NCBI GenBank assembly: GCA_948678575.1
Contig: CAPPGO010000006.1
Coordinates: 1-64,000 of the forward strand
Direction of reading: 5' to 3'
Source of the DNA: an uncultured Clostridia bacterium
GTDB taxonomy: Bacteria; Bacillota; Clostridia; TANB77; CAG-508
Length of the DNA stretch: 64,000 nt
Shown here in pieces: positions 8,770-16,283 of this stretch (its first letter is position 1; the number at the start of each line of letters is the position of its first letter). The translations under genes and the position numbers were made by a program. The notes under the pieces are model-generated. The model was not told the DNA's origin and made no database searches. It saw only the letters and a program-made list of their open reading frames with translations.

Positions 8770-8892
8770 AGTGTGAAAAATAGGAAAGTATAACAAGGCA
8801 GCAGGCTGTAAAAAGGCAAGGGCGCATACAAAGGTATGTAACCGCTTTTTATCAGCCGATAACGCAGTTAGACTTAGCTTATTTTTAACACT
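8770..8892 (+). repeat. Hairpin element D between dapA and the HD gene
   Basis: The outer arms 8770-8789 and 8872-8892 are complementary (AGTGTGAAAAATA against TATTTTTAACACT). Nested inside are GTATAAC/GTTAGAC boxes that pair with one mismatch, a GGCTG-t-AAAAAG/CTTTTT-at-CAGCC stem and a small CATAC/GTATG hairpin. Nearly the entire 123-bp gap can fold into one branched hairpin. It starts 5 bp after dapA and ends 3 nt before the ribosome site of the next gene, so it could act in RNA as a leader or partial terminator. The core does not match families A, B or C. Confidence 0.6.
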
Positions 8893-8906
8893 AAGAAGGG
8901 GATTAA

Positions 8907-9425
8907 ATGGATTCTTACGACAAACAAAAAGCATTAATTACATTAGACGATAGTTGGGTTGAATTTCAAGAAATTATAAAAGACATTGCAACTAATGCGA
9001 ATGTATCAGCTTTAAAAGAACATATGCAACATATAAGTACTTCACGATTTGAACATTGTGAAGAAGTTGCTTATTATACTTATCAAATTTGCAAAAAGTT
9101 AGGTTTAGATTATGTTTCAGCTGCAAGAGGAGCTATGTTACACGATTTTTATTTCTATGATTGGAGAAATAAAGGTGTAGAAGGTCAAAAGAAATTCCAT
9201 TTAATGCGCCACCCTGGGATTGCACTAAAAAATGCAAGTGATATATTTGAGTTAAATGATTTAGAAAAAGATATTATAAAGAAACACATGTGGCCTGTAA
9301 CTGTTGTGCCACCAAAATATAAGGAAAGTTTTATTGTAACTTGTGTAGATAAATATTGTGCAACAATAGAATTTTTTAAGTATTTAAGAAGTGGAAAAGA
9401 TTTTAAAGAAAAAGAAAATAAATAG
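8907..9425 (+). CDS. HD-domain protein, probable metal-dependent phosphohydrolase
   Basis: A 172-residue soluble protein with an HD fold: a His in SRFEHCEEV, the HD pair in ARGAMLHDFYFYDW, and a downstream HPGIALKNA histidine, followed by a KKHMWP segment and an Asp in TCVDKYCA. These are the ordered H...HD...D residues of the HD superfamily, whose members cleave phosphate esters of nucleotides or related compounds. The substrate is unknown. It starts at ATG 8907 after AAGGGG and lies 9 bp before dapB, so it is likely translated from the same transcript. Similar small HD proteins are common in Firmicutes and I cannot name a specific role. Confidence 0.8.
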   Translation: MDSYDKQKALITLDDSWVEFQEIIKDIATNANVSALKEHMQHISTSRFEHCEEVAYYTYQICKKLGLDYVSAARGAMLHDFYFYDWRNKGVEGQKKFHLMRHPGIALKNASDIFELNDLEKDIIKKHMWPVTVVPPKYKESFIVTCVDKYCATIEFFKYLRSGKDFKEKENK

Positions 9426-9434
9426 GAGGTTTTT

Positions 9435-10178
9435 ATGAAAGTTTTAATAAATGGTTGTAATGGTAAGATGGGACAAGAGGTAGCAAAGGAAATAAAATTA
9501 GATGAAGAAGTAGAAGTACTTTGTGGTTATGATAGAGTAGATTCAGGAGATAATGGTTTTCCAGTTTTTACAGATGTTAAAGATATAGACCTTATACCAG
9601 ATGTAATAATTGACTTTTCTGTGCCACAAGCAACATTTAATATATTAGAATTTGCGAAAAAACATTCTATACCAACAGTTGTTGCTACAACAGGTTTTAC
9701 AGATAAAGAACTTGAAAAAATGAAAAAATATTCTGAGATGTTTCCAATTTTTAGGTCAGCAAATATGTCTTACGAAATAAACTTAATGTCTAAAATTGCT
9801 TGCGAAATAGCTACAAAACTTAGAGATGCAGATATTGAAATTGTTGAAGTACATCACAGAAGAAAAATAGATAGCCCAAGTGGAACAGCACTTCTTTTGG
9901 CGAACGATATAAACAATGCTTTAGATAATGAAAAAGAATTTGTATATGAGCGTCATTCAAAAAGAGCTGCTCGCGAGAAAAAGGAAATCGGAATACACTC
10001 AATTAGAGGTGGAACAGAAGTTGGAAAACATAGTATTATGTTTTATGGAGATAACGAAAGTTTTGAAATATCTCATAATTGCACTTCAAGAAGTGTATTT
10101 GCCAAAGGTGCAATTAGAGCTGGAAAATTTATTTTGCATAAAGAAAATGGATTTTATAATATGAATGATATGATGTAG
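9435..10178 (+). CDS. dapB: 4-hydroxy-tetrahydrodipicolinate reductase
   Basis: DapB reduces the DapA product with NAD(P)H in the diaminopimelate/lysine pathway. The 247-residue protein has the nucleotide-binding GCNGKMG at residues 7-13, a VATTGFTD segment at about 83-90, the catalytic HH at about 140-141 with Lys at 144 in EVHHRRKIDSPSGTAL, and a C-terminal GGTEVGKHSI region. It starts 9 bp after the HD gene with an AGGAGG site and is followed at once by a terminator, making dapA-HD-dapB one unit. Confidence 0.95.
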   Translation: MKVLINGCNGKMGQEVAKEIKLDEEVEVLCGYDRVDSGDNGFPVFTDVKDIDLIPDVIIDFSVPQATFNILEFAKKHSIPTVVATTGFTDKELEKMKKYSEMFPIFRSANMSYEINLMSKIACEIATKLRDADIEIVEVHHRRKIDSPSGTALLLANDINNALDNEKEFVYERHSKRAAREKKEIGIHSIRGGTEVGKHSIMFYGDNESFEISHNCTSRSVFAKGAIRAGKFILHKENGFYNMNDMM

Positions 10179-10184
10179 AATTTT

Positions 10185-10216
10185 AAGACACTTATGTTTT
10201 TTATAAGTGTCTTTTT
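10185..10216 (+). terminator. Rho-independent terminator after dapB
   Basis: An 11-bp stem (10185-10195 with 10203-10213) is followed by a T run. It begins 6 bp after the dapB stop codon. Confidence 0.9.
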
Positions 10217-10233
10217 ACATTATCAAGAATTTC

Positions 10234-10360
10234 TAAAAAGCTAATGATATATGTTTTTCCATATCCCCATCTTAAGAAACTGTAATTCACTTGTCGTTCA
10301 TAACAGTTTCTAAAGCGGTCCCCACAATTTATTTCAAAACACATATCATTAGCTTTTTTA
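10234..10360 (+). repeat. Hairpin repeat family B, copy 1
   Basis: AT-rich arms 10234-10256 and 10336-10360 are complementary (AAAAAGCTAATGATATATG and its near complement). The core contains CCCCATCTTAA, the stem AGAAACTGT/ACAGTTTCT around a loop with TTCACTT and CGTTCAT, and AAAGCGGTCCCCACAA. The same core recurs in reverse orientation at 50129-50262. The arms of the two copies are not the same sequence. Confidence 0.75.
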
Positions 10361-10371
10361 ACAATACAAGA

Positions 10372-10588
10372 AAAAGAGTATAAAATATGTAATATAAGTG
10401 CAGAAATTCGTGCATCAAAATTGCGGAATAGAAAATCTTAAAGAATTCGAGTAGGGAATCTCATAGCACAGTGAGCTTGCGAACAATGTGCGGTACATGA
10501 GGGCGCTACGAGAAGACTTTTAGAATTTTCATTCTAAATTTTGCTTGTCCGAATTGTCTAAACGAATATTATATATTTATACTCTTTT
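10372..10588 (+). repeat. Hairpin repeat family A, copy 1
   Basis: Arms 10372-10395 and about 10565-10588 pair (AAAAGAGTATAAA against TTTATACTCTTTT). Inner stems follow, then the conserved core with TAGGGAATCTCAT, GAGCTTGCGAAC and ATGAGGGCGCTA. In the core, CTCAT (10460-10464) pairs with ATGAG (10497-10501) and GCACA (10466-10470) with TGTGC (10487-10491). There is no open reading frame of note. It fills the rest of the 535-bp gap between dapB and the polysaccharide cluster, next to family B copy 1. Confidence 0.8.
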
Positions 10589-10650
10589 ATTACTATAATA
10601 TGTAAATTAATAAAAGCACAAAACTTTCACAATTAAGGCACAATAAAAGG

Positions 10651-10679
10651 TTGAAAAAAGAAGCAGTAAATGATATAAT
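10651..10679 (+). promoter_or_regulatory. Promoter of the polysaccharide cluster
   Basis: TTGAAA at 10651-10656 and TATAAT at 10674-10679 have a 17-nt spacer, 34 nt upstream of the first gene of the cluster. Confidence 0.8.
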
Positions 10680-10713
10680 ATCGGAGTAAAAAAGCCTAAA
10701 AAAGGAGACAAAA

Positions 10714-11502
10714 ATGGATTTTTTAAAAGTCTTATTTAAAAATAGAAAATTAGCAATGCAACTTGGTAAAAATGACTTTAGAAATAGGTTTGCAAATACA
10801 AGCTTAGGAGCAATATGGGGATTTGCACAACCTTTTGTTTTTATGATGACTTATGTTATTATATTTCAATATATTTTAAAAACTGGAAGTGCTGGTAAAT
10901 ATCCTTATGTTGTATGGTTTTTACCAGGTATGGGAATGTGGATGTTTTGCAGTGATGCAATTTTAAATGCTAGTAATTCAATAAGAAATTATAGTTATTT
11001 AGTTAAAAAAGTTGTTTTTCCAGTAGATATAATTCCAATAATATCACTTACATCTTCAAGTTTTATAGGTATGTTTTTAATTTACATTGCTACTATGGCA
11101 GCAATTGTTTTTGGTTATTTTCCAAATATATTAACTATTATATATATTGTTTTTTGTGCAGTATGTTTCATAGTTGCACTTACAAGACTTACTTCGGCTC
11201 TTACTACTTTGGTACCAGATTTTTCACAATTATTAAATATTATAATTCAATTATGTATGTGGTTTACACCAATTGTATGGAATCTAAGCATGATACAAGG
11301 AAAACTTTGCATTATATTTAAAGCTTTTCCTTTTACATATTTAGTAGAAGGATTTAGACAAGCTTTTATTTCAAGTTCTACAATTATTACAGAGCATAAT
11401 GGATTATATACAATTGTATTTTGGTTAATTACAATATTTATTTATACTTGGGGAAATATTATTTTCAAAAAGAGCAAAAAGGATTTTGCTGATGTTTTAT
11501 AG
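10714..11502 (+). CDS. Polysaccharide ABC exporter permease, Wzm/TagG type
   Basis: A 262-residue ABC-2 family permease with about six membrane segments. The N-terminus has the family pattern of a cytoplasmic helix then NDFRNRFANTSLGAIWGFAQPF before the first membrane span, and MWFTPIVWNLS near the third quarter, both typical of Wzm, TagG and RfbA. Such proteins form a channel that exports a lipid-linked polysaccharide made in the cytoplasm. The matching ATPase is at 14068, with two genes in between. It starts at ATG 10714 after AAAGGAG and is the first gene of the cluster. Confidence 0.9.
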   Translation: MDFLKVLFKNRKLAMQLGKNDFRNRFANTSLGAIWGFAQPFVFMMTYVIIFQYILKTGSAGKYPYVVWFLPGMGMWMFCSDAILNASNSIRNYSYLVKKVVFPVDIIPIISLTSSSFIGMFLIYIATMAAIVFGYFPNILTIIYIVFCAVCFIVALTRLTSALTTLVPDFSQLLNIIIQLCMWFTPIVWNLSMIQGKLCIIFKAFPFTYLVEGFRQAFISSSTIITEHNGLYTIVFWLITIFIYTWGNIIFKKSKKDFADVL

Positions 11503-11532
11503 AAATTTCATAAAGAGAAAGAGAGAAATTTT

Positions 11533-13080
11533 ATGGAAGAATTAAAAGAGAATTTATTTAGTTGGTATAAATTCAAGGCTAATGCAGATATTTTAGATTT
11601 TGGTAATAATATTTCAAAATATATAAAAAATCAAAATATTGATAGAGAACCAAAAACTTCAAAAAAATACGATTATGTTATTTTAATAGGAGTTCTTGAA
11701 AATGCAGGTAAAGAAGAAAATTTAAAAAAAGCAGTTTCATATCTAAAAGAAGATGGAAAATTGCTTATTGCAGAAAATAACAAATTTGGAATAAAAAATT
11801 GGAATGGAAAAAGAGATTTAACTGGTTCTTTAGATTATAGAGAGATTACAAGAACATATAACTCAAACGAAGCAGGATATTTATCAAAACGTGAAATAAA
11901 ACAGTTGTTGGAAAAAGAAAATATTAAAAATTATAAATTTTATTATCTATTTCCAGATTACAATTTGCCAAACTTAATTGTAACAGATGAATACAATCTT
12001 ACAGAAGAAGATATAAGTAGAAATTTTGAGAGTTATGAAGATGGAGAATATGTTAATTTTAATGAAAACTTAGCTTTAACAGAAATAGTAAAAGAAAACC
12101 CAGAGCAAGTTAAGTTTTTTGCAAATTCTTTTCTTATAGAGGCATCAAAAAAAGAAATAGAAACTGATATAAAATATATTTCCTTTACAAATTATAGAAA
12201 AAAAGAATATAGAATATCAACAATTTTAACTAACGATTATGCAATAAAAAAATCTGCAAGTAGCGATGCAGATAAACATATACAAAATATGTCAGAAAAT
12301 TTAAAGTTTTTTCCAAAGGAAAATTCAAAAGTAATTGAAGTTCTTGAAAATGGAGAATTAAAGGGTAAATTTATAAAAGAATCCCAAAGATTAGATTTAG
12401 AATTTCAAAAAATTTCTGAATATGATGAACTTTTAGAAAAATTTAATAAATATAAAAAAGTTGTATATCAAAATATTTTGAAATATAACGAAGTTAAAGA
12501 TAGATTACCAGAAGAAATAAAAACATATAGCTCAGATAAATTGAGTAAAATGAATTTTCAAGAATATTCTTTTATAGATATGTTACCTAAAAATTCTTTT
12601 AAAATAAATGATGAATATTTATTTTTTGACCAAGAATGGTGTGAGAATTATTATCCTGCAGAATATATTATCTATAGAGCAATAAAAAATACAACTGGAA
12701 TATCAGACAAATTCGGTGAAGATAGAATATTTAAAGATTTAGAAATTTTTGAATATATAGATTTATTTGAAGAATTAGAAGAAAACTTTAGAAAAAAAGT
12801 TATAGATAGCAAAATGCTTTATGATGTGTTTGATAAGAAAACAATAACAAGAGAAGCTATGATAGCTGATTTTACTAGGAAAATAATTGATAGAGATGTT
12901 GAAATAGAAAAATTAAAGGTAGATATTGAAGGAAGAAAGGCTCATGTAGAAGAGCTTTTAGGAGTTATTGCAGAAAAAGAAAATCAAATTGTTTCAATTT
13001 CAAACTCACTTTCTTGGAGAATAACAAAACCTTTAAGAGATGTATCAGGGAAATTACATGAACTAAAAAAGAAAAAATAA
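11533..13080 (+). CDS. Methyltransferase-like / kinase-like / coiled-coil protein, WbdD-like layout
   Basis: A 515-residue protein with three parts. Residues ~15-130 look like a class I SAM methyltransferase in which motif I is weak (DILDFGNN), followed by YDYVILIGVLE and GKLLIAENNKFGIKNW. Residues ~210-420 contain strands and a late FFDQEW that resemble a small-molecule kinase fold. The C-terminus (~440-505) is a coiled coil ending in SLSWRITKPLR, a phrase common in polysaccharide-cluster proteins. The order methyltransferase, kinase, coiled coil and the position between a Wzm and a Wzt gene recall WbdD, which caps O9a O-antigen chains and sets their length. Domain calls are by eye and the kinase part is least certain. 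Confidence 0.6.
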   Translation: MEELKENLFSWYKFKANADILDFGNNISKYIKNQNIDREPKTSKKYDYVILIGVLENAGKEENLKKAVSYLKEDGKLLIAENNKFGIKNWNGKRDLTGSLDYREITRTYNSNEAGYLSKREIKQLLEKENIKNYKFYYLFPDYNLPNLIVTDEYNLTEEDISRNFESYEDGEYVNFNENLALTEIVKENPEQVKFFANSFLIEASKKEIETDIKYISFTNYRKKEYRISTILTNDYAIKKSASSDADKHIQNMSENLKFFPKENSKVIEVLENGELKGKFIKESQRLDLEFQKISEYDELLEKFNKYKKVVYQNILKYNEVKDRLPEEIKTYSSDKLSKMNFQEYSFIDMLPKNSFKINDEYLFFDQEWCENYYPAEYIIYRAIKNTTGISDKFGEDRIFKDLEIFEYIDLFEELEENFRKKVIDSKMLYDVFDKKTITREAMIADFTRKIIDRDVEIEKLKVDIEGRKAHVEELLGVIAEKENQIVSISNSLSWRITKPLRDVSGKLHELKKKK

Positions 13081-13090
13081 GGAGAAAAGT

Positions 13091-14071
13091 ATGGAGAAAG
13101 TTGATATATTGCTGGCTACATATAATGGTGAAAATTATTTAAGAGAGCAATTAGATAGTATTTTAAATCAAACATATACTGATTTTAGATTACTTATTTC
13201 AGATGATATGTCAACAGATAAAACGTATGAAATACTAGAAGAATATAAACAAAAAGACAAAAGGGTAACAATTTTCAAACAAGAAAAAAATACTGGTGTT
13301 GTCTCAAATTTTGAATTTTTATTAAAACAAGTTGAAAACAAATATTATGCCTTTTCAGATCAAGACGATATATGGAATAAAGACAAACTAGAAAAATCAA
13401 TCTTAAAACTAGAAAATGAAGATGCAGATATTGTTTTTACAGATTTGGAAGTTGTAGATAATAACAAAAAAACAATTTATAAATCATATTGGGAGCTTAA
13501 AGAATTTAAAGATAAGATATTAAAATATAATAGTTTTGAGGCTTTGTATTTAAATAATTATGTTACAGGTTGTACAATGCTTGCAAAATCAGAGACAATA
13601 AAAAAATGTTTACCATTACCCAAAACTTCAAAATATGTATTACATGATTATTGGATATCCTTAATAGTTAGCCAAAGTGGAAAAATTATTTTTCTTGAAG
13701 AGCCTACAATAAAATACAGACAACACAAAAATAATAAAATTGGTTCAAAGAAAAAAAGTGATAGTATGACATTTAAAGATATAAGAAATATGTTTATTGA
13801 AGTAAAAAAAGAACATTTTCAAGTTTTTATTGATAATGAGGATAAATTTGAAGATGAAAGTGTGAAGGCTTTAAGTAAAAAATCACTTGAATATTATAAA
13901 AAACTAGAAAGAGTAAAATTTATAAATTTTTATAATTGGAAATTATTTTTTAAATTATATAAATATGAAAATAAAAAATATATTTTTGAAAATTTCTTAA
14001 TATTAAATGTTCCTATTGTTGCTGGACTTTTAATAAAGATTAGAAATGTTTTGAAAGGAATTAAAAAATGA
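13091..14071 (+). CDS. Glycosyltransferase family 2, rhamnosyltransferase-like
   Basis: A 326-residue GT2 enzyme. The nucleotide-sugar fold starts at residue 4 (VDILLATYNGENYLREQLDS), with ISDDMSTD at about 35-42 and the metal-binding AFSDQDDIW near residue 92. LHDYW at about 187 and YRQH at about 216 match the rhamnosyltransferase-like subgroup. It adds a sugar to a lipid-linked glycan on the cytoplasmic face. Its stop overlaps the start of the Wzt gene by 4 nt (ATGA), indicating coupled translation. It resembles the protein at 27347. The sugar is not predictable. Confidence 0.88.
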   Translation: MEKVDILLATYNGENYLREQLDSILNQTYTDFRLLISDDMSTDKTYEILEEYKQKDKRVTIFKQEKNTGVVSNFEFLLKQVENKYYAFSDQDDIWNKDKLEKSILKLENEDADIVFTDLEVVDNNKKTIYKSYWELKEFKDKILKYNSFEALYLNNYVTGCTMLAKSETIKKCLPLPKTSKYVLHDYWISLIVSQSGKIIFLEEPTIKYRQHKNNKIGSKKKSDSMTFKDIRNMFIEVKKEHFQVFIDNEDKFEDESVKALSKKSLEYYKKLERVKFINFYNWKLFFKLYKYENKKYIFENFLILNVPIVAGLLIKIRNVLKGIKK

Positions 14072-15363
14072 GTATAGAGAAGGAAGAACCTGTTATAAAG
14101 ATAGACAGTTTAGTAAAAGAATATAAGATGTTTACCAGAAAAAAAGACAGATTATTAGAAGCATTATTTCCATTTTATGAAAAACATCAAATGTTTCGTG
14201 CTATGGATAACTTAAATTTAGAAATTCATAAAGGCGAAGTAGTTGGTATCATGGGAAAAAATGGTGCTGGAAAATCAACTCTTTTAAAAATGATAACAGG
14301 TGTTGTATTTCCAACTTCTGGTAAAATAGAGATAAATGGAAAAATAAGTTCATTGCTAGAACTTGGCGCAGCTTTTAATGGAGAGCTTACTGGAATTGAA
14401 AATATTTATCAACATGGACAAGTTATGGGACTTACACAAGAACAAATTGAAGAGAGAAAACAAGATATTATTGATTTTGCAGATATTGGAGATCATTTAT
14501 ATCAACCAGTTAAAACATATTCTTCTGGTATGTTTGCTCGTTTAGCTTTTGCATGTGCTATAAATGTTGATCCAGATATTTTAATTGTTGACGAAGTTTT
14601 ATCAGTTGGTGATATGGCGTTTCAATTAAAGTGTTTTAAGAAATTTGAGCAATTTAAAGATAAAGGAAAAACAATACTTTTTGTAACACATAATGTTGCA
14701 GATATTTTAAAAAACTGTAATAGAGCTGTTGTAATTGAAAAAGGTAGAAAGATATATGATGGCGATGTAAAAACAGGTGTTGAAAAGTATAAAAAAATTA
14801 TTGTAGGAATTAATCCCGAAGAAGAAGCAAATTCAGACAATTTTCCATATACACCAACAAAAGTTGGTGATGGAGAAACTTGGAAAGAAAAAATGGAAGA
14901 AAATCCTAAATTAATTAATTATGGAAATGGCAAAGCTGAGGTTATAGACTATGGTGTATTTGACAGTGAAGGAAATCTTGTTAATGTTATAGATAATGAT
15001 GAAGTAGTTACTTTAAAATCAAAAGTTTTGTTTAAAGACACAGTAAAAGATCCAATTTTTACTATGACAGTAAAAGATTTTCAAGGTAAAGAAATGGCTG
15101 GAACAAACTCTGATGTCGAAAAAATTATAACAGGTGAATTTCATAAAGGTGATGTAGTTATTGCAGAATTCACACAAAAAATTCCAATAGCTCCTGGAAA
15201 ATATACACTTTCATTTAGTTGTACACATTTCAACTTAAAAGGAGAATTAGAAGCTTTGAATAGAAAATATGATGCTTTACTTATAGAGGTTTCTACAATG
15301 AAAAATACAGTTGGAATAGTAAGAATAAATTCACAAGTAAAAGTACATAAGTTAGAGAAATAA
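14068..15363 (+). CDS. Polysaccharide ABC exporter ATPase with C-terminal Wzt-like carbohydrate-binding domain
   Basis: A 431-residue Wzt-type ATPase. The ABC domain has Walker A GKNGAGKST at about 63-71, LELGAAFNGELTG at about 106-118, the signature TYSSGMFARLAFA and Walker B ILIVDEVLSVGD. An extra beta-rich domain follows at about 250-431 (ENPKLINYGNGKAEV, then PIFTMTVKD and GKYTLSFSC). In Gram-negative Wzt this C-terminal domain binds the finished polysaccharide before export. Short Wzt/TagH proteins lack it. With the permease at 10714 it forms the exporter, and the carbohydrate domain implies that export may depend on a particular chain end. Confidence 0.9.
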   Translation: MSIEKEEPVIKIDSLVKEYKMFTRKKDRLLEALFPFYEKHQMFRAMDNLNLEIHKGEVVGIMGKNGAGKSTLLKMITGVVFPTSGKIEINGKISSLLELGAAFNGELTGIENIYQHGQVMGLTQEQIEERKQDIIDFADIGDHLYQPVKTYSSGMFARLAFACAINVDPDILIVDEVLSVGDMAFQLKCFKKFEQFKDKGKTILFVTHNVADILKNCNRAVVIEKGRKIYDGDVKTGVEKYKKIIVGINPEEEANSDNFPYTPTKVGDGETWKEKMEENPKLINYGNGKAEVIDYGVFDSEGNLVNVIDNDEVVTLKSKVLFKDTVKDPIFTMTVKDFQGKEMAGTNSDVEKIITGEFHKGDVVIAEFTQKIPIAPGKYTLSFSCTHFNLKGELEALNRKYDALLIEVSTMKNTVGIVRINSQVKVHKLEK

Positions 15364-15373
15364 GGAGTTTTAA

Positions 15374-16258
15374 ATGAAAAGAATTTTCAAAATAGCACTT
15401 GTTATTATAGTTACAATTATTTGTATAATGGTTGGAACACGAACAAGATATAATAATGGAATAAAAGTTACTCAATTTGAACCACAACTTACTCGTTCAA
15501 TGGGATATATGTTAGAAACTGCCAATAATAAGATGATTATCATAGATGGTGGTTTGCCAGAAGATAGTTCACATGTTGAAGAAAAAATACTTGAAAAAGG
15601 TGGAGTTGTTGAAGCTTGGTTTATTACACATGCACATGATGATCATTACGGAGTATTAGTTGAGCTTATTAAATCGGGAAAAGTTCAAATAAATAATATA
15701 TATGTAAGTTTTAATAGCGAAGAATGGTATGAAACTTATAATAAGGATAAATTTGAATCTATTAAAAACATGTTAGATTTATTAGATAGCGAAGAAATTA
15801 GAGATAAAGTTCGTGAAGTTAATTTAAGAGAAGAATTTGCTATTGACAATTTATTTTTTAAAATCTTAAAAATTAAGTCACCTGAACATATTGAAAATCC
15901 AGGAAATAATCAAAGTATAGTTATAAAAGTTTCAAACAATATTAGAAGTATGATTTTCTTAGGTGATTTAGGTTCAGAATATGAAGAAGAATTTTTACAA
16001 AACAATCTAGATGAGATTGAAGCAGATGCAGTTCAAATGGCACATCATGGACAAGCTGGTGTGAGTGAGAAAATATATAATGAAATAAATCCAAAGATGT
16101 GTTTTTGGCCAACACCAGATTGGTTATGGAATAATGATCCAGGAGATGGTACTTCAAATGGTCCATGGCAAACTTTAAAAACTCGTTCTTGGATAGAAAA
16201 GATTGGTGCAACAAATTATGTTGCAAAGGATGGAGATATTACTATTAACATATACTAA
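15374..16258 (+). CDS. Membrane-anchored metallo-beta-lactamase-fold hydrolase
   Basis: A 294-residue protein. It has an N-terminal membrane anchor or signal at about 4-21 and then an MBL fold: IIDGGLPEDS, the metal motif THAHDDH at about 85-91, an IFLGDLGSE aspartate at about 194-202 and a MAHHG histidine pair at about 221-225. This pattern matches ComEC-like MBL proteins, which act on nucleic acids or phosphodiesters. An extracytoplasmic MBL hydrolase inside a glycan cluster could trim a phosphodiester in the polymer or its lipid carrier, but that is a guess. It is 10 bp after the Wzt gene. Confidence 0.8.
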   Translation: MKRIFKIALVIIVTIICIMVGTRTRYNNGIKVTQFEPQLTRSMGYMLETANNKMIIIDGGLPEDSSHVEEKILEKGGVVEAWFITHAHDDHYGVLVELIKSGKVQINNIYVSFNSEEWYETYNKDKFESIKNMLDLLDSEEIRDKVREVNLREEFAIDNLFFKILKIKSPEHIENPGNNQSIVIKVSNNIRSMIFLGDLGSEYEEEFLQNNLDEIEADAVQMAHHGQAGVSEKIYNEINPKMCFWPTPDWLWNNDPGDGTSNGPWQTLKTRSWIEKIGATNYVAKDGDITINIY

Positions 16259-16283
16259 AAAATTCGAATGAAAGGGAAAAACA

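Noticed and set aside
9928..10164. Second + strand frame inside dapB
   Set aside because: It overlaps dapB fully in another frame and lacks a ribosome site; dapB motifs are continuous.
10372..10588. Family A as a group II intron, tRNA-like or rRNA fragment
   Set aside because: I looked for domain V-like, cloverleaf or conserved rRNA patterns and found none; there is no associated reverse transcriptase or maturase.
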